From Curvibacter gracilis ATCC BAA-807 (lineage in GTDB: Bacteria > Pseudomonadota > Gammaproteobacteria > Burkholderiales > Burkholderiaceae_C), in the NCBI RefSeq assembly GCF_000518645.1, contig NZ_JADZ01000013.1, forward strand, positions 62,001-126,000: a DNA stretch of 64,000 bases, in the 5' to 3' direction. Positions 48,521 to 58,153 of the stretch are shown one piece after another. Every line of letters starts with the position of its first letter. The first letter of the stretch is position 1. Both the position numbers and the translations under genes were made by a program. The notes beneath the pieces were generated by a model, which made no database searches, was not told the origin of the DNA, and saw nothing but the letters and a program-made list of their open reading frames with translations.

Positions 48521-48599
48521 GGGCTCTCCTGTTGTTGTGCCCGGTTGGGTCTGGCTCAAATTCTCACATGACGGCCGGTCGGTATTGTTGGGCGTTTGG

Positions 48600-48627
48600 A
48601 AACACTGCTGTGGCGAACAAGGTGTTT
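48600..48627 (+). promoter_or_regulatory. inverted repeat between LysR gene and hydrolase
   Basis: AAACAC (48600-48605) and GTGTTT (48622-48627) form an inverted repeat with 16 bases between, in the 168-base divergent intergenic region. It could be a LysR binding site, but the arm spacing is wider than the classical T-N11-A box. Confidence 0.3.
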
Positions 48628-48688
48628 ATGGCGTCGGCATCTGCCACTAAAGTCGCACCATCCCATCTTGTTGCGAGCCTTGTCCACC

Positions 48689-49555
48689 ATGCCCAGCACC
48701 CCTGAAACCGATTCGTCCTGCACTGCCGCAGGCACGCCACCGCTCCACCCCGGGGTCGACAGCCAGGTCGACCTGCCCGGCGGCAAGAGCGTGGCGGTGC
48801 GGGTGTACGGCCGCAAGACGCCGGGCGAGGCCAAGCCTCTGGTGGTGCACTTCCACGGCGGCGCCTTTGTGTCGGGCGATCTGGACAACGGCTGCACCGT
48901 GGCCCAGCTGCTGCTGAGCGCTGGCGCGGTGGTGGTCTCGGTGGCCTACCCGCTGGCGCCGCAGCACCCCTTCCCCAATGCGGCCGAGGCCGGCTACGAG
49001 GTGCTCAAGTGGGTGTTCCGCCAGCGCACCCGCATGGCCGGTACCGGCGCGCTGGTCTATCTGGCCGGTGAAGAGGCCGGCGGCAACGTGGCCGCCGCCG
49101 TGAGCCTGATGGCGCGCGACCAGGCCCACCCGCCGCTGGCCGGGCAGATCCTGCTGTCGCCCATGCTCGACCCCTGCGTGGGCACGCCCTCGCTGCGCCA
49201 GGCCACCGGCAGCGCCACCTGCTGCAAGTGGGTGGAAGGCTGGCTCAGCTACCTGCGCAGCCCGCGCGATGCCGAGCACCCCTATGCGGTGCCGGCGGGC
49301 TCGATGCGCTTGCAAGGCCTGCCCCCCACCCTGGTGCTGGTGGGCCCGGACGACCCCATGCGCGACGAGGCCATGGCCTATGTCACCCGCTTGCAGGCCG
49401 CCGGTCTGCAGGCCCGCGGCGAGGTGCTGAGCGCCGCGCAGCACTGGCCCGACGCCCTGCTGGCCGCCCAGGCCCAGGCCTGCCCCTGTGCCGGCGCGGT
49501 GCAGGCGCAGTTCCAGCGCTTTTTCGAGGACACCTGTCACCCGGTGCCTTCCTAG
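48689..49555 (+). CDS. alpha/beta-hydrolase-fold protein lacking the catalytic serine
   Basis: A 288-residue protein of the hormone-sensitive-lipase-like (HSL) esterase family. It keeps the oxyanion motif HFHGGAF (54-60), the LAPQHPFP stretch, an aspartate in GPDDPMRDE (221-222) and a histidine at 252. The nucleophile elbow, normally GDSAGG, reads GEEAGG (127-132): glutamate 129 replaces the serine, codon GAG at 49073-49075. It therefore cannot work as a classical esterase and may bind a ligand, as plant GID1 does, or be an inactive relic. It lies between the LysR gene and the RND operon, and its own downstream hairpin resembles a terminator. Confidence 0.85.
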   Translation: MPSTPETDSSCTAAGTPPLHPGVDSQVDLPGGKSVAVRVYGRKTPGEAKPLVVHFHGGAFVSGDLDNGCTVAQLLLSAGAVVVSVAYPLAPQHPFPNAAEAGYEVLKWVFRQRTRMAGTGALVYLAGEEAGGNVAAAVSLMARDQAHPPLAGQILLSPMLDPCVGTPSLRQATGSATCCKWVEGWLSYLRSPRDAEHPYAVPAGSMRLQGLPPTLVLVGPDDPMRDEAMAYVTRLQAAGLQARGEVLSAAQHWPDALLAAQAQACPCAGAVQAQFQRFFEDTCHPVPS

Positions 49556-49600
49556 CCCGTCATTCAACGCGGCCCTCCCGGCCCTGACTTTTTATTGCTG

Positions 49601-49647
49601 ATCACCGGCCCCGGCCGGTGATTCGGGCGTTGCTCGCCCGATTTTTC
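49601..49647 (+). terminator. two tandem hairpins ending in a T-tract before the RND operon
   Basis: A perfect palindrome ATCACCGGCC-CC-GGCCGGTGAT (49601-49622), then TCGGGCG-TTGCT-CGCCCGA (49623-49641) followed by TTTTTC. It ends the hydrolase transcript or acts as an attenuator for the efflux genes, whose first start is 90 bases later. Confidence 0.75.
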
Positions 49648-49736
49648 TTGTTTTTCCATCTTGCAGTGCTGCCTGCGGGCCCGTGTGGCCCGGCGGGGTG
49701 GGCTGCGTCACGCCTTTTTGTCTTGGAGGACCTGCC

Positions 49737-51020
49737 ATGAACCCGACCCCTGAATCCACACCCACCGCCCAGGCTGACCCCGCCCCAACCAAGGACTCAA
49801 CCAAGGCCTCCAACCCAGTCTCGCGTCGACCGCTGTGGCTGTCGGCCGTCGCCTTGGCCGTGCTGGCCACCACGGGCGCGGCCTTCCTGGGCCTGCCCAG
49901 CTCGCATGCCGATGCCCCGACCGAGCAGGCCCCCGCGGCCACCCCGGTCTCGGTGGCCACGGTGGCCGAGCAGCCCATCGCCTTGTGGGACGAGTTCTCG
50001 GGCCGGCTGGAGGCCGTGCAGCGCGTGGACCTGCGCCCCCGCGTGGCCGGCGCCGTGCAGACCGTGAACTTCCGCGAAGGCTCGCTGGTGCAGGCCGGTG
50101 ATCTGCTGTTCAGCCTGGACCCAGCGCCCTTTGCCGCCGAGGTGGACCGGGCCCAGGCCCAGGTGGCGGCGGCCCAGGCCCGCGTGGCCTACAGCCAGAG
50201 CGAGCTGGAGCGCGCCACCCGCCTGTGGGAGGAGCGCGCCATCGCCCAGCGTGAGTTGGACGAGCGCCAGAACGCCCAGCGCGAGGCCGATGCCAACCTG
50301 CGTGCCGCCCAGGCCGCGCTGCAAAGCGCCCGCCTGAACCTGGGTTACGCCCAGGTGCGTGCGCCCATCAGCGGGCGCATCGGGCGCATCGAAGTCACGG
50401 CCGGCAACCTGGTGGCCGCTGGCGCCGGCGCCCCGGTGCTGACCACCCTGGTCTCGGTGAACCCGATCTACGCGAGTTTCGAGGCCGATGAGCAACTGAT
50501 CGCGCAGGCGCTGCAAGGCCTGGGCAGCGGCCAGAGCGCCCGCGCCCGCATCGAGCGCATCCCCGTGCAGATGGGCACGGCCGAGGGGGGCAGCACCCCG
50601 TACAGCGGCCACCTGCAGCTGGTGGACAACCAGGTCGACGTGCGCAGCGGCACGGTGCGCGTGCGCGCCGTGTTCGACAACCCCGACGGCCGCCTGATGC
50701 CGGGCCAGTTCGCCCGCCTGCGCATGGGCCAGGCCCAGACCCGGCCGGCCCTGCTGGTGCATGAGCGCGCCGTGGGCACCGACCAGAACAAGAAGTTCGT
50801 GCTGGTGGTGGGCCCCGACCACAAGGCCGAGTACCGCGAGGTGACGCTGGGCGCGCCGGTCGACGGCCTGCGCGTGGTCAAGAGCGGCCTCAAGGCCGGC
50901 GAGCAGGTGGTCGTCAACGGCCTGCAGCACATCCGCCCCGGTGCCCTGGTCAGCCCGCAGACCGTGCCCATGAAGCCGGAGGCGGCGGCCTCCGCCACCC
51001 CAGCGGCCCCTGCCGCCTGA
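49737..51020 (+). CDS. RND efflux periplasmic adaptor (MexE/AcrA type)
   Basis: A 427-residue membrane-fusion protein. The ATG at 49737 has TTGGAGGA six bases upstream. Residues 1-30 are a proline-rich cytoplasmic tail, about 33-55 a membrane anchor. The lipoyl and hairpin region follows (about 75-245, FREGSLVQAGDLLFSLD, then a long Ala/Gln/Arg coiled coil), then beta-barrel and membrane-proximal domains. It links the inner-membrane pump to the outer-membrane channel. It is the first gene of the efflux operon. Confidence 0.95.
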   Translation: MNPTPESTPTAQADPAPTKDSTKASNPVSRRPLWLSAVALAVLATTGAAFLGLPSSHADAPTEQAPAATPVSVATVAEQPIALWDEFSGRLEAVQRVDLRPRVAGAVQTVNFREGSLVQAGDLLFSLDPAPFAAEVDRAQAQVAAAQARVAYSQSELERATRLWEERAIAQRELDERQNAQREADANLRAAQAALQSARLNLGYAQVRAPISGRIGRIEVTAGNLVAAGAGAPVLTTLVSVNPIYASFEADEQLIAQALQGLGSGQSARARIERIPVQMGTAEGGSTPYSGHLQLVDNQVDVRSGTVRVRAVFDNPDGRLMPGQFARLRMGQAQTRPALLVHERAVGTDQNKKFVLVVGPDHKAEYREVTLGAPVDGLRVVKSGLKAGEQVVVNGLQHIRPGALVSPQTVPMKPEAAASATPAAPAA

Positions 51021-51051
51021 GGCGCGAGCGCCCCGACACGAGATCGAACCC

Positions 51052-54000
51052 ATGAACCTGTCCAAATTCTTCATTGACCGCCCCATCTTTGCGGGCGTGT
51101 TGTCGGTGCTGATGCTGATCGCCGGCCTGCTGGCCCTGCGCGTGCTGCCGGTGTCCGAATACCCCGAGGTGGTGCCGCCCCAGGTGGTGGTGCGCGCCAA
51201 CTACCCCGGCGCCAACCCCAAGGTGATCGCCGAGACCGTGGCCACCCCGCTGGAGGAGGCCATCAACGGTGTCGAAGGCATGCTCTACATGGGCAGCCAG
51301 GCCACCACCGACGGCCTGCTCACGCTGACCGTCACCTTCCGCCTGGGCACCGACCCCGACAAGGCCCAGCAGCTGGTGCAGAACCGCGTGGCCCAGGCCG
51401 AGGCGCGCCTGCCCGAAGAGGTGCGCCGCCTGGGCCTGGCCACCGTCAAGAGCTCGCCCGACCTGACCCTGGTGGTGCACCTGCTGTCGCCGGGCGGCCG
51501 CTACGACATGACCTACCTGCGCAACTACGCGGTGCTCAACGTGAAAGACCGGCTGGCCCGCGTCAAGGGCGTGGGCGAGGTGCAGCTGTTCGGCTCGGGC
51601 GACTACTCGATGCGCGTCTGGCTGGACCCGCAGAAAGTGGCCCAGCGCGGCCTGTCGGCCAACGACGTGGTGCGCGCCATCCGCGAGCAGAACGTGCAGG
51701 CCGCGGCCGGTGTGGTCGGCGCCTCGCCCGGCCTGCCCGGGGCGGACCTGCAACTCTCCATCAACGCCCAGGGCCGCCTGCAAAGCGAGGAAGAGTTCGG
51801 CGACATCATCGTCAAGACCGGCAGCGACGGCGCCGTCACCCGGCTGCGCGATGTGGCCCGGCTGGAGCTGGGCGCCGCCTCGTACGCGCTGCGCTCGCTG
51901 CTCGACAACAAGGACGCGGTGGCCGTGCCCATCTTTGCCGCGCCGGGCTCGAACGCGATCCAGATCTCGGACGATGTGCACGCCGCCATGGCCGATCTCA
52001 AGAAGGCCATGCCCGATGGCATGGACTACCAGATCGTCTACGACCCCACCCAGTTCGTGCGCGCCTCCATCGACTCGGTGGTACACACCCTGCTTGAGGC
52101 CGTGGCCCTGGTGGTGCTGGTGGTGATCCTGTTCCTGCAGACCTGGCGCGCCTCCATCATCCCGCTGCTGGCGGTGCCGGTGTCGGTGGTGGGCACCTTT
52201 GCGGTGATGCAGCTGTCGGGCTTCTCGGTCAACGCACTGAGCCTGTTCGGCCTGGTGCTGGCCATCGGCATCGTGGTGGACGACGCCATCGTGGTGGTGG
52301 AGAACGTGGAGCGCAACATCGAAGCCGGCCTGTCGCCGCGCGAGGCCACCTACCGCGCCATGCGCGAGGTCTCGGGGCCCATCATCGCCATCGCCCTGGT
52401 GCTGTGTGCGGTGTTCGTGCCGCTGGCCTTCATCAGCGGCCTGACCGGGCAGTTCTACCGCCAGTTCGCGCTGACCATCGCCATCTCGACCATCATCTCG
52501 GCCGTCAACTCGCTCACCCTGTCGCCGGCCCTGGCCGCCTTGCTGCTCAAGGGGCATGACGCGCCCAAGGATGCGCTCACCCGCGGCATGGACCGGGTGC
52601 TGGGCCGCTTCTTTGCCGGCTTCAACCGCCTGTTCGGGCGCGGTGCGGCAGCCTACAGCGGTGGCGTCACCCGCGTGATCGCCCGCAAGGGCGCCATGAT
52701 GGGCCTGTACCTGGTGCTGGGCCTGCTCACGCTGGGCCTGTTCAAGAGCGTGCCCGGCGGTTTTGTGCCGGCGCAGGACAAGCAGTACCTGATCGGCTTT
52801 GCCCAGTTGCCCGATGGCGCCACGCTGGATCGCACCGAGCAGGTGATCCGACGCATGAGCGAGATCGCCCTGGCCCAGCCGGGCGTGGAGCACGCGGTGG
52901 CCTTTCCGGGCCTGTCCATCAACGGCTTCACCAACAGCTCCAACTCGGGCATCGTGTTCGCCACCCTCAAGCCCTTTGAAGAGCGGCGCGACCCCAGCCT
53001 GAGCGCGGGCGCCATCGCCGGCCAGCTCAACCAGAAGTACGCCGGCCTGCAGGACGCCTTCATCGCCATGTTCCCGCCGCCGCCGGTGGCCGGCCTGGGC
53101 ACCACGGGGGGCTTCAAGCTGCAGATCGAAGACCGGGGCTCGCAAGGCTATGCCGCGCTGGACGGCGCGGTGAAGGCCTTCATGACGCGGGCCTACCAGA
53201 CGCCCGAGCTGGCCGGCCTGTTCACCAGCTTCCAGGTCAACGTGCCCCAGCTCTATGCCGACATCGACCGCACCCGGGCGCGCCAGCTGGGCGTGCCGGT
53301 GACCGAGGTGTTCGACACCCTGCAGATCTACCTGGGCAGCCTGTACGCCAACGACTTCAACCGCTTTGGCCGCACCTACAGCGTGCGCGTGCAGGCCGAC
53401 GCGCCCTACCGCGCCCGGGCCGAAGACGTGGGCCTGCTCAAGGTGCGCTCCAGCAGCGGCGAGATGGTGCCCCTGTCGGCCCTGCTGAAGATCGAGCCCA
53501 GCTTCGGGCCCGAACGTGCCATGCGCTACAACGGCTACCTGTCGGCCGACATCAATGGCGGGCCTGCGCCCGGCTACTCCAGCGGCCAGGCCCAGGCGGC
53601 GGTGGCCCGCATCGCGGCCGAGACCCTGCCGCCGGGCTTCAGCTACGAATGGACCGAGCTCACCTACCAGGAGATCCTGGCCGGCAACTCGGCGGTGTGG
53701 GTGTTCCCGCTGGCCATCCTGCTGGTGTTCCTGGTGCTGGCCGCACAGTACGAAAGCCTGACGCTGCCGCTGGCCATCATCCTGATCGTGCCCATGGGCC
53801 TGCTGGCCGCCATGACCGGGGTGTGGCTGTCACGCGGCGACAACAACGTCTTCACCCAGATCGGGCTGATGGTGCTGGTGGGGCTGTCGGCCAAGAACGC
53901 GATCCTGATCGTCGAATTTGCGCGTGAGCTCGAGTTCGCCGGCCGCAGCCCGCTGCAGGCCGCCATCGAAGCCAGCCGGCTGCGCCTGCGCCCCATCCTG

Positions 54001-54297
54001 ATGACCTCGCTGGCCTTTGTGATGGGCGTGCTGCCCCTGGTGCTGTCCACCGGGGCCGGCGCCGAGATGCGCCGCGCCATGGGCGTGGCCGTGTTCGCCG
54101 GGATGATCGGCGTGACCGCCTTCGGCCTGTTCCTGACCCCGGTGTTCTACGTGCTGCTGCGGCGCCTGACCGGCAACCGGCCGCTGATCCAGCACGGCAG
54201 CCATGTCGCGCCGGTGGGCCCGGCCGATCTGGCCCCGGCCGCCTCCGGTGCCCAGGGCCGCCCCGTGCTGGCCGCCCCCCGCCAAGACCATGATTGA
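51052..54297 (+). CDS. RND multidrug efflux pump, inner-membrane permease (MexF/AcrB type)
   Basis: A 1081-residue HAE1-type pump, MNLSKFFIDRPIFAGVLSVL at the start. It has 12 membrane helices and two large periplasmic loops. The proton-relay aspartate pair is in IVVDDAIVVVENVERN (about 405). The C-terminal half includes the family GLSAKNAILIVEFARELE. It starts 31 bases after the adaptor. Substrates cannot be read from the sequence. Confidence 0.97.
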   Translation: MNLSKFFIDRPIFAGVLSVLMLIAGLLALRVLPVSEYPEVVPPQVVVRANYPGANPKVIAETVATPLEEAINGVEGMLYMGSQATTDGLLTLTVTFRLGTDPDKAQQLVQNRVAQAEARLPEEVRRLGLATVKSSPDLTLVVHLLSPGGRYDMTYLRNYAVLNVKDRLARVKGVGEVQLFGSGDYSMRVWLDPQKVAQRGLSANDVVRAIREQNVQAAAGVVGASPGLPGADLQLSINAQGRLQSEEEFGDIIVKTGSDGAVTRLRDVARLELGAASYALRSLLDNKDAVAVPIFAAPGSNAIQISDDVHAAMADLKKAMPDGMDYQIVYDPTQFVRASIDSVVHTLLEAVALVVLVVILFLQTWRASIIPLLAVPVSVVGTFAVMQLSGFSVNALSLFGLVLAIGIVVDDAIVVVENVERNIEAGLSPREATYRAMREVSGPIIAIALVLCAVFVPLAFISGLTGQFYRQFALTIAISTIISAVNSLTLSPALAALLLKGHDAPKDALTRGMDRVLGRFFAGFNRLFGRGAAAYSGGVTRVIARKGAMMGLYLVLGLLTLGLFKSVPGGFVPAQDKQYLIGFAQLPDGATLDRTEQVIRRMSEIALAQPGVEHAVAFPGLSINGFTNSSNSGIVFATLKPFEERRDPSLSAGAIAGQLNQKYAGLQDAFIAMFPPPPVAGLGTTGGFKLQIEDRGSQGYAALDGAVKAFMTRAYQTPELAGLFTSFQVNVPQLYADIDRTRARQLGVPVTEVFDTLQIYLGSLYANDFNRFGRTYSVRVQADAPYRARAEDVGLLKVRSSSGEMVPLSALLKIEPSFGPERAMRYNGYLSADINGGPAPGYSSGQAQAAVARIAAETLPPGFSYEWTELTYQEILAGNSAVWVFPLAILLVFLVLAAQYESLTLPLAIILIVPMGLLAAMTGVWLSRGDNNVFTQIGLMVLVGLSAKNAILIVEFARELEFAGRSPLQAAIEASRLRLRPILMTSLAFVMGVLPLVLSTGAGAEMRRAMGVAVFAGMIGVTAFGLFLTPVFYVLLRRLTGNRPLIQHGSHVAPVGPADLAPAASGAQGRPVLAAPRQDHD

Positions 54298-54309
54298 AAG
54301 AAGCATCGC

Positions 54310-55818
54310 ATGACCTCTTTGACCTTGCCCGGGACCTTGCGTGTCCTGACCCCCCTGTGGGCGGCCCTGTGGCTGGCCGGCTGTGCCAGCACGGCCCTGC
54401 CCAGCCCTGAGCAGACCTTGCCCCAGCTGCCCGCCACCTTCAGCCAGACCCAGCCTGCCGGCTTGGGCGAAGGGGGTGCCCGCTGGACCGTGGCCCCCGG
54501 CGCCGAGGCCCAGCCCCGGGGCGCCTGGTGGCTGGACTTCATGGACCCGGTGCTGACCGACCTGGTGCAGCGCGCCGACCTGGCCAACACCCGGCTGCAA
54601 GAGGCGTCGGCCCGCCTGGCCGAGGCCCGGGCCCTGCTGGGCACGGCCGAGGCCGCCCGGGCGCCCCAGGTGGGCGTCAATGCCGGCCTGAACCGCCAGG
54701 CCGGGCGCGGCACCCTGACGGGCGAGCAGCCCAGCACCACGGCCAGCCTGGGCCTGGGGGCTTCGTACGAGCTGGATGTGATGGGGCGCTTGCGCCAGGC
54801 CAGCCAGGCGGCCGGCCAGGACGCCCGCGCCCAGGCCGCCCTGCTGCAGAGCACCCGCCTGCTGGTGCAGGCCGATGTGGCCCAGACCTACCTGCAACTG
54901 CGCTCGGTGCAGGCCGAGCAGGTGCTGGTCGACGAGAGCCTGCAGGCCTTGCGCGACATGCTGGCCCTCACCACCCGGCGCGAGCGGGCCGGCGACGTGG
55001 CCGAGCTGGACCTGGCCCGGGCCCGCTCCGAGGTGGCCGCCACCGAATCGGAAGCCCTGGCCCTGCAGCGTCAGCAGGCCTTGCTGACCCACGCCCTGGC
55101 GGTGCTGGTGGGCGAGGTGGCCACCGGCTTCCATCTGCCCGCGGCCGGGCCGCTGGCCAGCATCCCGGTGGTGCCGCCCGGGGTGCCGGGCACGGTGCTG
55201 GCGCGCCGCCCCGACGTGGCGGCTGCCCAGGCCTCGGTGCTGGCGGCCCAGGCGCGCCTGGGCGTGGCCCAGACGGCCTGGTTCCCCGCCGTCACCCTGA
55301 CCGGCAGTGCCGGCCAGGCCTCCCCCGAGCTGGGTGATCTGTTCAAGTGGTCGGCCCGGGCCTGGAGTGCCGGGGCCCTGCTGTCGCTGCCCCTGTTCGA
55401 TGGCGGCCGGCGCGAGGCCGCGGTGCAGGGCGCCCAGGCCCGGCTGGACGCCGCCCTGGCAGCCTACCGCGGCCAGGTGCTGAATGCCTTTGGCGAGGTC
55501 GAAGACCAGCTCAGCAACCTGAACCTGCTGGCCGCCCAGGCCGAGGCCCAGGCCCGCGCGGTGGCGGCCGCCCGGCGCGCCACGGCCTTGTCCGAATCGC
55601 GCTACCGGCATGGCTTTGTGAGCCAGATCGAGCTGCTGGACGCGCGCCGGGCCGAGCTGCGCAACCGCCGGGCCGAGCTGCAGGTGCGCACCGGCCAGGC
55701 CGTGGCCACGGTGGCCCTGGTGCGCGCCCTGGGCGGGGGCTGGGGCGACGGCCCCGGCGCAGCCGCGGCCCTCGGCGGCCCGCGCCTCGAGGCCGTTGCC
55801 CGGCTTCAGAACCGGTAG
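54310..55818 (+). CDS. RND efflux outer-membrane channel (OprN/NodT-type lipoprotein)
   Basis: A 502-residue outer-membrane factor. A lipoprotein signal ends in LAGCAS (cysteine near residue 27). Two tandem OEP repeats follow (about 70-270 and 275-480), rich in coiled-coil alpha-barrel sequence, with the interdomain stretch GVPGTVLARRPDVAAAQA. It is the last gene of the operon, 12 bases after the pump. Its last 13 bases overlap the end of the convergent receptor gene. Confidence 0.94.
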   Translation: MTSLTLPGTLRVLTPLWAALWLAGCASTALPSPEQTLPQLPATFSQTQPAGLGEGGARWTVAPGAEAQPRGAWWLDFMDPVLTDLVQRADLANTRLQEASARLAEARALLGTAEAARAPQVGVNAGLNRQAGRGTLTGEQPSTTASLGLGASYELDVMGRLRQASQAAGQDARAQAALLQSTRLLVQADVAQTYLQLRSVQAEQVLVDESLQALRDMLALTTRRERAGDVAELDLARARSEVAATESEALALQRQQALLTHALAVLVGEVATGFHLPAAGPLASIPVVPPGVPGTVLARRPDVAAAQASVLAAQARLGVAQTAWFPAVTLTGSAGQASPELGDLFKWSARAWSAGALLSLPLFDGGRREAAVQGAQARLDAALAAYRGQVLNAFGEVEDQLSNLNLLAAQAEAQARAVAAARRATALSESRYRHGFVSQIELLDARRAELRNRRAELQVRTGQAVATVALVRALGGGWGDGPGAAAALGGPRLEAVARLQNR

Positions 55819-58052
55819 GTCGCGGTGGCCACCACCGTGCGGCGCTGGCCATAGAAGCAGTCGCCGCGGGTCAGGCAGGTGGTGATCTGCACCTTGTCGG
55901 CCAGGTTCACGGCGTTCAGGGCCAGGCGCCAGTGGCCCTGGTCGTAGGCCACCATCGCATCCAGCAAGGTGCTGGACGGCGTGCGCAGGCTGTCGGTGCC
56001 ATCCCACGACTCGCCCAGGTAGCGCAGCCCCATGCCGGCCGACAGGCCGCCGCGGCCCTGGCCGGCAAAGCGGTGCATCAGCCACAGCGCGGCGCTGTGC
56101 TGGGGCACGCCGGACAGGCGCTTGCCCTGGTCGGCCCCGGTGCTGCGGCTCACGCGGGCATCGGTCCAGGCGTAGCTGCCGGTCCAGTCCCAGTGCCGGT
56201 TCAGGCTGGCCGTCACCTCCAGTTCGGCCCCGCGCACCCGGGCCTCGCCGATCTGCAGGCTGTTGAGCGGGTTGGCCGGGTCGCTGGTCTTGCGGTTGGT
56301 GTCACGCAGGTCGTACACCGCGGCATAGGCCGTGATGCCGCGCCCCGGCGGCTGCCACTTCACCCCCGCCTCCCATTGCTTGCCGCGCTGGGGCTTGTAG
56401 GCGCTGCCATACGCATTCACCCCGCCCAGGGGCAGGAAGGACTCCGAATAGCTCAGGTAGGGGGCCCAGCCGCCGTCGGCCAGGTAGCTCAGGCCGGCAC
56501 GCTTGCTCCAGGCCTTGTCGTCGATGGCGGCGGCCGGGCGGCCCTCGGTGTCGGTCTGGGCGCTGTCGTGGCGCAAGCCCAGGGTCAGGCGCCAACGCTC
56601 CCAGGCGATCTGGTCCTGGGTGTACAGACCGAGCTGGCGCTGCGTCACCGAAGGCTGGCGCGTGAGTCGGGCCGGGGGCGTGTAGTTGCCGTAGACCGGC
56701 TGGTACACGTCGATGTCGCCTGCCTTGCCGCTGCCGGTCCACTGGCCGGTCTGGTTGCGCTGCAGATCCAGGCCCAGCAGCAGGCGGTGGCTCACGGCGC
56801 CGCTTTGCCAGCTGCGCTCGGCCTGGTTGTCGAGCAGCACCATGCGCCCGGTGTTGAGCTGCTGCACCAGATCGCGGGCCAGGGTCCGGTTGTCGGCGTT
56901 GAAGACGGGGCGGGCCGGGCGTCCGGTGGCCGCGTTGGCCGTGAAGCTGGTGTAGGCGGTGCGGTAGTCGACCTCGCTTTCGGTGGCACGCAGGTTCTGG
57001 CGCAGGGTCCAGTGTTCATTGAGGCGGTGGCTGAACAGGTAGCCCAGCGAGCTCTGGCGGGTGTTGTAGGCGTCCCAGCCGGGTTCACCGATGAAGGTGT
57101 TGGTGGGGATCTGGCCGTAGGCGCTGGGCCGCAAGGTGCCCTGCCAGGGGAAGAAGCCGATCAGCGAGCCGCTCTGGTCGCGCTGGTACAGGCCCTGCAC
57201 GGTGAGCGAGGTGTCGGCGTTGGGGCGCCAGGTCAGCGTGGGGGCGACCACGGTGCGGTCGTCGGCCACATGGTCGACCTGGGTGCCGCTGTCGCGCCCG
57301 ACCAGGATCAGGCGGTACAGCCACTGGCCCTCGGCATCCAGCGGTCCGGTCAGGTCGGCCGCGATCTGGCGCCGCTGGTAGGAGCCCAGCTGCAGCTGGA
57401 TTTCGCGCTGGGTTTCGGCCTGCGGGCGCTTGGAGCTGAGGTTGAGCACCCCACCGATCTGGCCCTGGCCATAGAGCACCGAGCTGGGGCCGCGCAGCAG
57501 CTCCACGCGCTCCAGGGTGTAGGGGTCGGGGCGGGTGGTGTTGTAGGTGCCGTAGCTGCGCAGCAGGCCATCCAGGTACTGGGTCACATCGCCGCCGCGG
57601 GCCTTGAAGCTGTCGACGCGGCTGTCGAAATAGCTCGACACGATGCCCGCGCTGTAGGCCGTGGTCTGGCGCAGGGTGGTGGCGCCCTGGGCCTCGATCT
57701 GGTCGCGTGTGACCACCGAGATGGCCTGGGGCGTCTCCAGCACTGGGGTGTCGGTCTTGGTGGCGCTGGCGCTTTGCCGGGCCACGAAGCCGGTCACCGG
57801 GGTGGTGGCAGTTTCTGCCTCTGGCCGGGCCTGGATGGTGATGGACGGCAGTGCTTTTTCAGACTGGGCCTCGGCGGGTGTCGTGCCCTGGGCCTGCAGC
57901 AGGCCGGGCAGGGCCAGGCTGCACAGCGTGAGCGCGGCCTGGGTCACGGCGCGCAGGCGGGGCTGCGGGGGCGTGCAGGAACGCAGGCTTGAGCGCAAGG
58001 TCGAGCCGAAGGTCGAGCGGCGCCGGTGGGCAGGGAGTGGGCAGGGTGTCAT
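55806..58052 (-). CDS. TonB-dependent siderophore receptor
   Basis: A 748-residue receptor. The signal peptide is long (about 1-55, hydrophobic segment VTQAALTLCSLALPGLLQAQG). A TonB-box-like region near ALPSITIQARPE, the plug (about 85-220, ETPQAISVVTRDQIEAQGATTLRQTT and ERVELLRGPSSVLYGQGQIGGVLNL) and a barrel ending in a terminal Phe (ATYRF) follow. CLTRGDCFYG near the end suggests an extracellular disulfide loop. The start at 58052 is uncertain; one at 58085 is possible. It is the last gene of the right-hand iron operon. Confidence 0.92.
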   Translation of the reverse strand: MTPCPLPAHRRRSTFGSTLRSSLRSCTPPQPRLRAVTQAALTLCSLALPGLLQAQGTTPAEAQSEKALPSITIQARPEAETATTPVTGFVARQSASATKTDTPVLETPQAISVVTRDQIEAQGATTLRQTTAYSAGIVSSYFDSRVDSFKARGGDVTQYLDGLLRSYGTYNTTRPDPYTLERVELLRGPSSVLYGQGQIGGVLNLSSKRPQAETQREIQLQLGSYQRRQIAADLTGPLDAEGQWLYRLILVGRDSGTQVDHVADDRTVVAPTLTWRPNADTSLTVQGLYQRDQSGSLIGFFPWQGTLRPSAYGQIPTNTFIGEPGWDAYNTRQSSLGYLFSHRLNEHWTLRQNLRATESEVDYRTAYTSFTANAATGRPARPVFNADNRTLARDLVQQLNTGRMVLLDNQAERSWQSGAVSHRLLLGLDLQRNQTGQWTGSGKAGDIDVYQPVYGNYTPPARLTRQPSVTQRQLGLYTQDQIAWERWRLTLGLRHDSAQTDTEGRPAAAIDDKAWSKRAGLSYLADGGWAPYLSYSESFLPLGGVNAYGSAYKPQRGKQWEAGVKWQPPGRGITAYAAVYDLRDTNRKTSDPANPLNSLQIGEARVRGAELEVTASLNRHWDWTGSYAWTDARVSRSTGADQGKRLSGVPQHSAALWLMHRFAGQGRGGLSAGMGLRYLGESWDGTDSLRTPSSTLLDAMVAYDQGHWRLALNAVNLADKVQITTCLTRGDCFYGQRRTVVATATYRF

Positions 58053-58153
58053 GGTCAGGGGTTCATCCTCTGGGCTGCGAGTCATTGGCTGGGGGGCGGC
58101 CTGCCGGGGCGGGCTGCCAGGACACCTGGCTGAAAGGGGGGGAGGGGTTGGTG

